Part shown: in pieces, positions 44,974 through 55,159 of the stretch
Position numbering within the stretch: position 1 is the stretch's first letter
How the letters are laid out: each line of letters opens with the position of its first letter
Assembly (NCBI GenBank): GCA_015039365.1
Contig: WION01000026.1
Span: 124,001-188,000, forward strand
DNA: 64,000 nucleotides
Direction: 5' to 3'
Source of the DNA: Amanita rubescens
Taxonomy: Eukaryota; Basidiomycota; Agaricomycetes; Agaricales; Amanitaceae
The notes under the pieces: generated by a model
Database searches by the model: none
What the model was told of the DNA's origin: nothing
What the model saw: the letters and a program-made list of their open reading frames with translations, nothing else
Program-made: the position numbers and the translations under genes

Positions 44974-45884
44974 CAGATCCATTTTGACCCATCCGTACGG
45001 CTCTACGGTGCGGGGATTTGGGGACCATACATGTGCGGACAAGCGGTACCTAACTAAGTAGCATAATTAGTACGTACGTAAATCGAGGACTCGTTCTCGC
45101 GAATGCATTGCGTTCTCGCTGCGTAAGCGCTCACTAGCACTCTGAGTCATATATCTCACATGGATTCCGAGTCCTGTGTTTCGATGAGTATGCTTTTCAT
45201 GACCATCCAGGATCCCACTATACTCCTGGGACAATTTACAGTCCCTTACTCCGACCATTGCCGCCATATCCGATCATGCCGCACCCCTTTTCCCTGTGCA
45301 CGATGCGGATAGTTGTTCGAGGGGAACAAACTTCTTATCTTACCACGTGAAGCGCCAACGGTCGACCGCCGATTGAATGCATCGTCTGTTATGACCTCAC
45401 AGCTTTGGAGGACACTTTCTGCGGGTCAGTCATTGGGTGCTGATGCATATCCATTCAATGCCTTCGCCTCTTCACACCAGTGACCAGCGCGTATTGTACA
45501 TGTGCTTTCCGCGTTTTTGTTCTATTATTAGGAATCTAGGATCCCCCCCCAGGTATATGTGTTTTCGAAACCACTGCTGTGCATGGAGCGAGGACATGCG
45601 CATGTCTAAGATTCTCTTATCCGGTAAACGTGTATGATGGGCATGATTTTGATTAAGACGAACAGTGGATAAGGTTACAAGAATAACGTACTAAGATCAA
45701 AACTAATGGAAACAACGTAGGCAAGCGAAATGAAGGTCGAGGAAAGCAATTCCAGGTATACAGTGATGGACCACCGGCATAGATAGCATCTTTATTCATG
45801 CACACCTGGCGCCATAAGAAATTTGAGCATGAGGCGGCAGAGCAGGAGAATCACATACCTTAACTTAACTGGCACGCACGCACA
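44974..45884. other. no supported gene
   Basis: Only short open frames without motifs are present. I see no recurring repeat here. Confidence 0.45.
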
Positions 45885-46330
45885 GCCCACGGTTCCCAAA
45901 AACTGTTGCAAAGATCAACATGTCTTCGACCTTTGGTCGTCACGATCTGCTTTTTTGCTTTATCTGTCACAGAAGCATGGGAAGACGCTATGGTTACCCC
46001 CGGAGGTCCTCTAAGTTGGGCACCACGAAGCTGGGGATGTCGTACATCCTAGAAGCTCTGTCCCAAAAACTCAGTGTGCCTTCTCCATTCAATATCGTCT
46101 CTGTACTGATCGACGATAGACTGCCGCTATTCATGATTGGCGGGCGTCATTGGCCAATGGGCGAGATCCCATCTCAGGGTCCGTATTGGCTAAAGGCGGC
46201 CAAAACCCTTGCCGCAAGGCGATCAACAGACTGAACGAACGATTTGTTTGGATGTTCCCTGAGGACTTTTTTCAAAGACGGACACGTTGATAGGCGTGGC
46301 CATGATCCGGAAATGATCGCGATGGTGTCT
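45885..46330 (-). pseudogene. retroelement fragment, 5' half (copy 5)
   Basis: The sequence matches the 5' half of the reverse transcriptase: near 46230-46320 the segment for THPN..V..VTPI, and near 45890-45960 the segment for VDRCNSFGN and the motif before it (CCCAAAAACTGTTGCAAAGA, ATCAACATGTCTTCGACC). Everything between is rearranged and no frame survives. Confidence 0.65.
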
Positions 46331-46339
46331 TCTCTCCCT

Positions 46340-47575
46340 GGGCCCCGTATTGTTTGCCATATATATGTATTACAGTGGGCCGCACAAATCCGTGAAAAAC
46401 TGGGCAGCTGGGCAACAGCGTGCCAAGACGTCGGGCGCGGAGGGACCCAACAGAGCGACGATGGGAGCGGTAGAAAGATGGTGTCAGAAAATAAAAAGTA
46501 TTAATTATAAATAGCACAAATACACGTGAAAACAGCCGTCAGAACATCACGTCGGGCATGGAAAATTGGTATGGTTCTTATTATGACACGCGGCAGATAA
46601 GGTTATGTGACAGGATCGCGTAAGAACCAGAACGGAAAAAACCTATGTAAGCGAAATGACTGCAAGTCAAAAAAAGTCCAAATAGTACAAGAAGTAATAA
46701 ACGAATCGCGTATACGGATGCGGTATCTTGCCCCGGATCACGGAAATTGAGCACGAGGCTGTCCAAGGCTCACAGAAGAGCTACCTCCAGCCTATTTCGT
46801 TTGTACGACGGTAACATAGGCAAAGTCTCGGTATCAACAATCGAGATGTCTGGCAGTCTCCTCCTCAAGTTATCAATTTGCCCACGGGATAACTCGTTGG
46901 CGACTTCATTCCCTCTTTTACGCCTGTGAGAAATGTGGATAGCACACGGATAGTGCTTTGAGGAAGGGGCTGTCCCCATTGGGTGGTGAGGCCGCTGGGA
47001 AGCCGGTAGAAGTAGCAACCCAGGCTTCTCCGCGATGCGTCACAAAAGAAATGGTGGTTCTCCTGGGTCGGCGTCCACGCGATGCTTGATGATGTGAACG
47101 CCTTTCAGCTTCGCTGCGTGGGCAGCGAACCAAGAAAGCTCGAATTTGATGGCGGCGTCCGCATCCACCTCTTCGTCCAGTTTCTTTTGTGAATTGGAAC
47201 CGATCGCCGCGTGGAGTGCCCGCAGCCCTGGCTTAAGCATAGGAGAGGCAGATAATGACCAAGCCATGAAGCCAGCGAGCTGCATGAGACCTTGAAGCGT
47301 CTGGCGACCTGATCCGGGGGAGTAAAGTGTCGAATCATTGAAAGCGGTTTATCGAGCTTTTCTTTGGGTAGGGTCATTGGCATTTGGATCCAGTAGAAAA
47401 CCGAGAATTTCAAGGGTTTCGCCGGAGACCTGCTTCCTCTCATCGTGAGAGATTCCTAATTCTTTCCATAGTTTGAGCAATCGAGCCTGCTTCGTCGGTA
47501 ACCTTTTCTTTTAAGGCGCAAAGTACTCTGACGAGGCTAGTTCAAAAGAAAAGCAGTTGTCGGTGCACAGCTGGA
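46340..47575 (-). pseudogene. retroelement fragment, 3' half (copy 4)
   Basis: Bases 46755-47575 match the 3' half of the intact copy (55135-56150) at well over 90% by eye, with an internal deletion of about 150 bases near 46920 (equivalent to 55309-55465) and several frameshifts. Bases 46346-46440 match the 3' flank of the intact copy (54749-54860, TGGGCCGCACAAA, AACTGGGCAGCTGGGCAACA). The 5' end is cut at 47575, where an acid sphingomyelinase fragment is joined. Confidence 0.85.
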
Positions 47576-47576
47576 T

Positions 47577-48190
47577 CTAGAAGCAAATCTGACAGATGCA
47601 AGACCTTGACTCGCTTTCCGCTGGCTCTGGGAATGTGACGTTCTCCGGCTTTGGCTTCGGGAAGAGGTTGCTGGTGTCGAGTGGGCTCGTGACCCGCTCC
47701 GGGCAGAAGCTGCCGAAGGCATGACAGATATATTGATCCAAGCCTTGCACATCAGTAAAATAGAGTACGGTCGTCAAAATAGCTCCAAAGTTGGTAGCGT
47801 TGAAGCTCTCTTCGCAAGACGTATTGGAAGCGAACTGGGCGGATTTGCATAGGGAAATCATGGTCTCCGGAACCAACGACGGCGCCAACTGAGCTGCAAC
47901 CAAGGCATTTTGACACCGGGTGCAGGTGCTAGAACCATCATTTGCCTCGAGCACCTTGGTCAGATTCGCGACGCCTTCTTGAATCACGGCTTGGGCTTGG
48001 TGTTGAGTCAAATGCTCCTTGGGTTCGTAAATCGGATCGTGTTTCTCAGTCGGAATCGTATTGGGATCCGTCAGGTCGGCTGTATCCAATCGTTATTAAA
48101 TATCGTATACCATGGGCGGCAATGCTTACGTGAAAGCGCTGGTAGGAAAGCCAGCTGGAGCCGCAGCCCATTTCCAAGTGTAGTGTTGAA
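47577..48190 (-). pseudogene. acid sphingomyelinase 5' fragment (saposin domain)
   Basis: The exon from 48086 encodes a saposin-B-like domain (STCTRCQNALVAAQLAP, TMISLCKSAQF, TSCEESFNATNFG, DQYICHAFGSFCP) and the linker FPKPKPENVTFPEP. The next codons are one base out of frame and read GKRVKVLHLSDLLLDP, the start of the metallophosphatase domain of secreted sphingomyelin phosphodiesterases. The sequence stops there, at the junction with retroelement copy 4. A probable upstream exon (hydrophobic, LRLQLAFLPALS) ends at a GTAAGC donor near 48130. It is a truncated host-gene fragment, not an enzyme. Confidence 0.82.
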
Positions 48191-48539
48191 ATTAACAATG
48201 TTCCTATCAGGGGAGTCAAAATTGAGAGGATGAAAGTGTAAGGGTACACACCTCCTGCCCCTCCGAACAATGAACAAGGGCACGGCCTCTTTGATAAATA
48301 GTCATCCTGCCTTTGTTGGGTATTGAGTTAGCAAACGCGCTGCTGATAAATAGCACTTGATCTCCAAAGCTCGGACAGCGGTGCCAAGGTCGGCTCCAGC
48401 TTCCTCGCCTTGAGGCTAAGCTTATCGATCGTTGCACAAGCAAGATCGGATAGATCAGTAGCAAGGCTCGGACAGCGGCGCCAGAGTCAGCTCCAGCTTA
48501 CTTGCCTTGGGGCTAAATTTATCTGATCATCGCGTCAGA

Positions 48540-48975
48540 TAGGTGGGGAGAAAAATGACAACATACTCATAGCGTGTGGTGCAGGTGTCGAGGTGACGTG
48601 ACCGTGACTCGGACGGCGCGCCAGTCGTTCGGGCCTGGAAGATTGAAGGACTCGATTCTCAGTACCAGTCCTGATAGTCGTTGTGTCTGGCTGCGGTAGG
48701 TGTTGAACTCGTTACTAAGGGGAGAGAGAGAGAGTAAGGGGAGAACTTACCTGTTTCCCCGGTATATCTCGTGCCATCGTGCCACCCACTGCAACCATCC
48801 GTTGCCCACACGTTCGCAGGCGCCCGTGAGCCCACGTACATTTGTTGATTAAGACGAGGGCTGCTTCGTCTTTGGCCAGAAAGCGCGTAACACAGTGGAT
48901 ACTTGGTCAGCGCTTCAGCCTTCGATGAGAGAAACATTACATACCCGATACTAATCACAATCGTCTATAAATGGC
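48540..48975 (-). pseudogene. possible fruit-body-lectin-like fragment (weak)
   Basis: With plausible splicing the minus strand gives short exons reading TIVISIG, IHCVTRFLAKDEAALVLINK, GGTMARDIPGK and FNTYRSQTQRLSG..LRIES. The order and spacing vaguely resemble the C-terminal half of the fungal fruit-body lectin family (..GVHN.., ALVIN, R..Q..Y). The introns are inferred (GTATGT, GTACGT and GTAAGT donors) and the N-terminal half is not seen. A different or no gene is quite possible. Confidence 0.22.
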
Positions 48976-50209
48976 TATATTCTCTTGATGATGGTCCAAG
49001 TGTGAGCTTCGCAGGCTCGAGTCGAGAAACCACCCGCGCGCATGAACCTTCCTTTTGCAGGCGGTTGCTCGGTTGCTACGGGCGTTTGCCTTGAAACCGG
49101 CAATTTGTAGGCCGTACATAGATTGTAAATCGAGTCTGGTAGCCTAGCCTCGATTAGCCCCGGGCCACGCAACGAAAGATGAAAAGGGAGGCTCACCTGT
49201 AACCTACTAGGCTGCCCTCACACGGCCGCGTTGCCCTTCTCTTGTTTTTCCCGGATTATTGCTGTTAAACCGGACTGTGAAAGATGCGCCCCGTTTTGGA
49301 CGGCCGCAAGCGCACCGGTTTCTGTGTCCTTAGTTCATGTAACGGAGCAGCCCGCAAACACCTAAGTATAGCAGCAAGGTCATAGAAGGCGACAACTTGA
49401 CTGGCCAATCTCGCAAATTACCGTGCACCCATTGTTTGGCCTAACGCGCTAGCTCTGGGATTTGGGTGTCTCGCATAGAGCCGGAAAATGTCGCGCGCTG
49501 CTTGGATCCGGATGTCTCGCGTAGAGCCGTTGTCTAGTTCTAGGAATGGGAACAAATATCCTTTTCGGGGGTCGCGTAATCCGGCTGTACCTTTTCAGGC
49601 CTCGGAATAAGCTGGATTTGTATTCGTAACCATAGGACTTTTCTACTACGCCCATCCCTCGTGTGATCTCAATCTCCCTCCATTGGAGACATTACCTTTC
49701 GTGCTTACATCTTCGATAGGCTAAGTCTTCAACTCTTAGAATCACACGTAGCCTCAAAACAAACCAAAACAACATCAAAAAATTTTTCTCTGACCGACAA
49801 TGACAATGTGAAGAACTACAAAATCAGTCGACAACGACCTTCGCGCCATGCCCGGGAACCTGGCCAAGGAACTAGAGACAGCAACCAATCGCCGCAAGTC
49901 GCGCTACCAGACACACAACGTCGTGGCCCAATCCGACGTAGGTTCTTCCACTAACGACCTAGGTAATAAATGGGGCCACGACGGCGACGATCCTAAAAAT
50001 CCGAGACAGAAGCCCAGTGGACAGGCGCGACGGGAGCCGGTACACAACTCCGGCCCATTGAATCGACACATCGCCGACTTTTACTGCCACTGGGACTTAG
50101 GCGAGGAAGGAGAGAATCGTAGAGTGGACTGGACGGCCAGGATGATGCGTTTCTCGTGGCGTCGTTGAGTAGCCGGACCCCAGGTGTTCTTGAGCACAGT
50201 TGTAACGCA
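48976..50209. other. no supported gene
   Basis: A plus-strand frame at 49848-50168 (106 codons, MPGNLAKELETATNRRKSRY) is preceded by a CAAAAC-rich leader-like stretch and might be a small gene or a captured exon, but has no motif. Near 49270-49330 a short piece resembles repeat R1 (GATGCGCC.CGTTTTGGACGG, compare 15332). Confidence 0.4.
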
Positions 50210-51340
50210 GATGGTATCGGGGAAAGTGGTGCATGAGGAAATGTGGTTGGTGAAGTGGCGGCGACGAAGAGACGGGACACGGTGATTAGCGTGTTCTCGT
50301 CCCACACATAACCCACGCTGCGCGTTTTAGGTCATCTAGCAGCGCGGAGAGGCATAGTTGAGATGCGTGATGGTGATAATTCGTGTGCTGGTGTAGAAGT
50401 ATCTGGTTGTAACTCGGTGTAACGTTACAATGACATGCATGTGGACAGTTGGGAAGGTATCTTGAGGCGCAGAGCTAGCTGTTGCTTGTCACGAGGAAAG
50501 GAGCCACGAGAGACAAGGCGCCAGCTAAATTGATCCAAGCAGAAATCCAGTCCATAGATAGCCAAATCTCGCGCTCCTGTATCATAGGTACTATCCGGCG
50601 GAGTACGGCGATTGGAGGAGCGTCGCGGCTGTTCGCTTTTTGAGTTTCCAGGTAAATCAGCGATCAAGCATTCACGTAGATGGTAACCGGGGGAGACGTC
50701 CATTCTACAATGAGGTTCTTCAAGCTTCGTGGTGTGGGAGGGAATAGGCTGCGTCGAACCTGAGTGCGCTCTCAGAGAGTCGTCGATATCCAGGATGTAT
50801 GTAGTACAGACACTGGGAGAACGTCAACGGGAGTTTCTTGGAGTCGGTTAGTGTGTTAACAGAATGGGCCGGGAGGTAAAAGGGGATGAACGATGCGGGG
50901 AAAGGGTAAGGCGACTGCAAGTCAACGCATGACGTGGAGCGTGGGTAGGAGTGGTCTAAGGTAACGCGTAGTTTCACCGGTGAAACATTCACGTATTGGA
51001 TGATATCCAGAGGCGCGTGTTTGGGTCAAGTGGCAAGTACCAGGGGCGTTTGGGGGCGGGGCGGGATGCCAACACGAGGAGGGAGGGAGCAGCAGCTGGA
51101 TAAGGTCAGCCGGAGGATGTAGGCAGAGGGCTGCATCAGCAAGAGCCACAAGAAGTGGTAGAAAAGCGTCTTGGGCAGGGAACAGTCGAAGGGTGATTCC
51201 ACACAAGGCAGGAGCAGTCAGAAGGGCGGTGCATACCGTGCTACTAGGCAAAAAGCCCCTGAGCCTGTCACAGGATCATCTTTGATAGGAAAAGTCAAGG
51301 CTTGACATTGCCCGGTTGTCCCAGGCCTGTCAGCGAGGGA
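50210..51340. repeat. dispersed repeat R2, copy 2
   Basis: It matches R2 copy 1 (38770-39960) in order and orientation but lacks the foldback portion; only a short CAGGCCTGTCAGCGAGGGACC piece near 51330 corresponds to the reverse complement of 40354-40376. Confidence 0.6.
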
Positions 51341-51920
51341 CCTAGTTCCAAGAGGATGGAAAGCCGATGATGTGCGCCGCAGTGCGCGGCAACCCTACAA
51401 TGACGTTTGCGAATGTATTCTGCCACATCCGGTCACATATGTCACACCCTCCTTATGTCCATTGAACTCCACTCACGACTTCTCAATCTGGAAAAGCCAT
51501 CGGGCCTCAGATCGGGGGGAAGCGTCTCGCGACGAAGAAGCACCCTCAAATGACATCCAGGTCCGAGATCTGGTACCTTGAATCCACCCCCTGTGTAACT
51601 GTAATACTAATAGTGACATGCCGTGGGTATCCTCGTCAAAACGAATGCTGTTTCGTCGTTGATCAGAGTGCCTGTATGTTCGCCACCGACGTACATGGAG
51701 CAGAAACCCTCGAGCTGTTCGTATGTGCGTTGCAACACGCCGTCCGGCTTGCACTGTTTTGTGTACTCCAGTTTCTGAAATGAGGCTCAGCGAATCGTTC
51801 CAGACGATGGAGCCACGGCAAGGTAGGGAGCGGTACTTACTACTTAATGACTAAGACAAAAGACACAGTAGTGTAACGTGGGACGAACTTGCATTCTTGT
51901 TCCAAACTCAAAAAGGATTA
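51341..51920. other. no supported gene
   Basis: There is a 93-codon minus frame and a 69-codon plus frame that overlap each other, without motifs. Confidence 0.4.
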
Positions 51921-52382
51921 CTGCCTTTTTCACATAAGTTGGCGGGGTGAGAAAAAATTGAAAAAACGCGTGCCAGAAAGAAATTGGTATAACTCGCCGA
52001 GTTTTATGCGGAATGACGTCGGTATTAGTGCATTAGAACTGGAATAAATAGCACTTTTCCCCTGTAATGGTCCGAACATAAGAAGATTGAGTTTCGGAGA
52101 TTTCAGCCATACCCTACACATTTGAATAATTTTTGGTAATTCCGTGGCTGTTACAACATTTATTACCATTTTTCCAAATCTCCGATGCCATGTATACACA
52201 TCCCCGAAATTCCATCCTCATGTACTCGGAGCACTACAGGTAAAATGTACTATGTATTCTTGTTCTAATGCACTAACACCGACGTTATTCTGTGTAAAAC
52301 TCGGCGAGTTATGCCAATTTCTTTCTGGCGCGCGTTTTTTCAATTTTTTCTCACCCCGCCAACTTATGTGAAAAAGGCAGTA
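51921..52382. mobile_element. MITE-like element, 462 bp, TA target site
   Basis: Terminal inverted repeats of about 150 bases begin CTGCCTTTTTCACATAAGTT on the left and end with the reverse complement on the right (AACTTATGTGAAAAAGGCAG). Both ends are flanked by TA (51919-51920 and 52383-52384), as expected for Tc1/mariner-type insertion. The interior has no transposase frame, so it is non-autonomous. Confidence 0.85.
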
Positions 52383-53176
52383 AGCTCGGCGACCGTGTCT
52401 AATTTTTGGATCCATCCCGTATGCAGCAATACTTTTTTATATCAAACTCGCATCATCTAAATGACAAGTTACAGCCGTCTGGACATGGTGATCTTTATGA
52501 AACTTGACGTAGTGTTGTGAGGTTTTCTAGAATCCGTCATACAAGCTTTCTGCGCACCTCCAAAAAATGTCAGAAATAGCCTTTTGATGCACAACGCAGT
52601 ACTTTGAAGCATATGCCAATATCGCGACTCGTTTCAGGTTAGCCGAAACATCCCAAAGCCACTCTACCGTCGATCTTGGCATTTTCTCCGGACAAAGTTT
52701 GTTGACGGACCCAGAGTGAGTTGCGTATGTTATGGAGTCGCGTTACAGAATAAACCAGGTTGGTGAGACGTTGTGAGTCGAGATTGAAATTCGGCATCGC
52801 TATTCTGTGGTTTAGTACCGCGCCGCCAATGTGCAGCGTCGGCGGAACGGATAATTTTGGCCTCGCGGTAATGTCGCCACTCATGATCACGAACAACGTC
52901 GGCAGTTTACGGAAGATTCTATTCCCCGACTAGAGTGCCCTGTGCGTGCTCCATTCTTTTCCAGGCTCGCCAACCGTCTCTGGTGGTGGCAGTTCCCATT
53001 CGGGGATATGCGTTGGTAATGTCATTCATCAGGGTTTCCGAAATTCACTGTATTCTGTGTTATGGGACTTATGCTACTGCCCCTTCGCACGCCTACCACA
53101 GTACTTGTACAAAAGCCTGCCTTGCGGCAAATATCCTATCCTATCTGCTCTACGCTTATCCGTCCATAATAATTGT
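52383..53176. other. no supported gene; promoter of zinc-finger gene I
   Basis: An 85-codon minus frame (52896-52639) is coding-like but unrecognised. The zinc-finger promoter block variant ACAAAAGCCTGCCTTGCGGC lies near 53109-53128. Confidence 0.45.
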
Positions 53177-53871
53177 ATGGGACGCGATATGGGTGACCCA
53201 TGTGAATTCTGTATTGCAGGATTTTGCATCGTGCATCTTCGAATAAGCCCTGCCGCCGAAGCTATTTTTTCATCTTTTCCTACTCTGTCTATGAGCCAAG
53301 ATGCGGTCAATGGAACGTCCTATTCCGAGGGATACAATAACTTCTTTGGTGAGTGTTACCCCCTTATTTTCTGCAGTTGACTCACCACTGAATCCATACA
53401 ATGTAGTGCGAGCGCAGCCTCGCGATCCGATCATCGACAAGAACTTCAACTCCAGAAACCCTTTGCCATCCTCGTTTTTGGCCAACGTGGATGTCACTTT
53501 TTTTCAGAGCGAGCTGCGTCCATCGCCGCCCGGAGTCTCGCCGCCGTCTCCGGACATGTATGTTCCTCTGACGAACCGGCGCATTCCCCGGGCATCAAAC
53601 ATGAGGCGAACGAGACCAGCGAAGCACCGCTGTCCTGTCGTAGGCTGTGATAAAGACTTCACAATGAGGCATAATCTTCACTGTTTGTGCTTATCCACCG
53701 GATTATATTTCACGACTGACATCGAAACATGTAGACCATCTCAATGTGCATAATAATCATCGACCGTATGGTTGTAAACACAAGGATTGGGGCTGCGATT
53801 TTAGTGCAGCGGCGCCCAGCACGGCGACGCGTCACAGTAGGACCTGTAAACATAAACCAAAGGATGCCTAA
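53177..53871 (+). CDS. two-finger zinc-finger protein, copy I (lacks middle exon)
   Basis: Three exons (53177-53348, 53407-53682, 53735-53871) give 194 residues, the shortest copy. It starts MGRDMGDPCEFCIAGFCIVH, the cluster in C-x2-C-x4-C-x2-H form. Exon 1 ends in the family phrase NNFFG and joins directly to VRAQPRDPIID, which in copy G lies after the middle exon region. A deletion fused the donor of intron 1 to a downstream acceptor. Finger 1 is C-x4-C (CPVVGC) -x12-H-x3-H; finger 2 is C-x6-C-x12-H-x3-C. The intact retroelement copy lies convergent 1.3 kb downstream. Confidence 0.83.
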
Positions 53872-55159
53872 ATTCATTTTTGAATCGTTCTAATACGGTC
53901 GATTTCAACCCATCCATGTGAGAATCAAAAGTATGCATTAGGTTTGATGTGATCTGCAGCCCTCACCTGAATCTATGAGTCGGAAAAGCAACATGTACAC
54001 CACAAGTGCATGACATCATTATCCGTATCTTAGGGTTTACTCATGGCTTGCTCAGGCACTGTCTAGTCGATCAAAGTTGATCCCCAAAGAGCACTCTGAC
54101 GAAGGGCGCAGCCTGGATCTTGACGTGAGAAAATAACTTGGCCTAAGTAAAAGGGACTAGGCTCAACTAAGCGCTCCCCCGTTTGGGTACCGTGCCTAAT
54201 CGAGCAGGTAATCCGCTTGCCGGATTTCGTTTTTTGGTCACTTGTGAAAGGAGTAGCGAGTTTATTTGTTCGCGCGGCTCCGGCGTTATATTTATCGGGG
54301 GTATGTAGATTCATTCGGGAGTGTCACTAACAGTGGATGATGAACTGGCAAGGTGGCAAGAATACGCCTATGGTAAGATCTCCGTGACAAGCGAGGGTCA
54401 GTTTTGATCGGTGTTTCAGGATGCATCAAGTGGTGGCGTCATGGACCTATAAGCAAACAGCTAAGACGATTTGTCTGGTCCCGTGCCCCAGTACACTATA
54501 AGATCGGAATGATGTCCTGTTCGTGAATTTTTTTCTCACATATACATGGATTAACGCCCGCGCCTCCTGGACAGATATGTTCTCATACTGTAAGGGACCG
54601 CGTTATTTGTGACGTTGAGCGCTAAATCAATGATCCAGCTGTAGAATGGACTTGCAGCGGGTTGAAGTGCATTCTCCTTATTGACTGTGCCGCAGGTCAA
54701 CGAACCACATCGAATGGATAGGCATTCCGGACGGTGGACGTGTGTATGCCGTATTGTTTGCCATATATATATATATATATGTATTACGGTGGGCCGCACA
54801 AACCCGTGCAAAACTGGGCAGCTGGGCAACAGCATGCCAAGACATCGGGCGGCGAAGGGACCCAAGGGAGGGGTAGAAAGACTGGGGGAGCGAGGGGCGG
54901 AGGAAGACGACGCAACACGTGGCAGAAAATTATAAATAGCATGGGGCAATTTTTAGAACTCTCATCACATCGGCTAGCATTGGGTGGAAAATTAAGATGG
55001 TTCTTATTATGACGCGCGGTAGATACAGAAGAACGGAAAAGAACCTGTAAGCGAAATGACTGTAAGTCCAAATAGTACAACGTAGAAGTAGCGGTATCTT
55101 TGGCAAGGCTCATGTCCGGGACAATGGAAACACTTGAGCACGAGGCGGTCCAGGTAGGC
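53872..55159. other. spacer with 3' flank of the intact retroelement
   Basis: The stretch from about 54740 to 55159 is the 3' flank of the intact copy, shared with copy 4; it includes an (AT)n run at 54763-54781. The rest, 53872-54740, holds nothing I can support. Confidence 0.55.

Noticed and set aside
47577..48089. Intact 170-residue secreted protein
   Set aside because: The reading frame ends through a one-base shift inside a recognisable sphingomyelinase sequence, so the apparent C-terminus is an artefact.
49848..50168. 106-codon plus-strand gene
   Set aside because: There is no motif, no homologous copy in the window and no splice-consistent extension; kept only as a note in the gap description.
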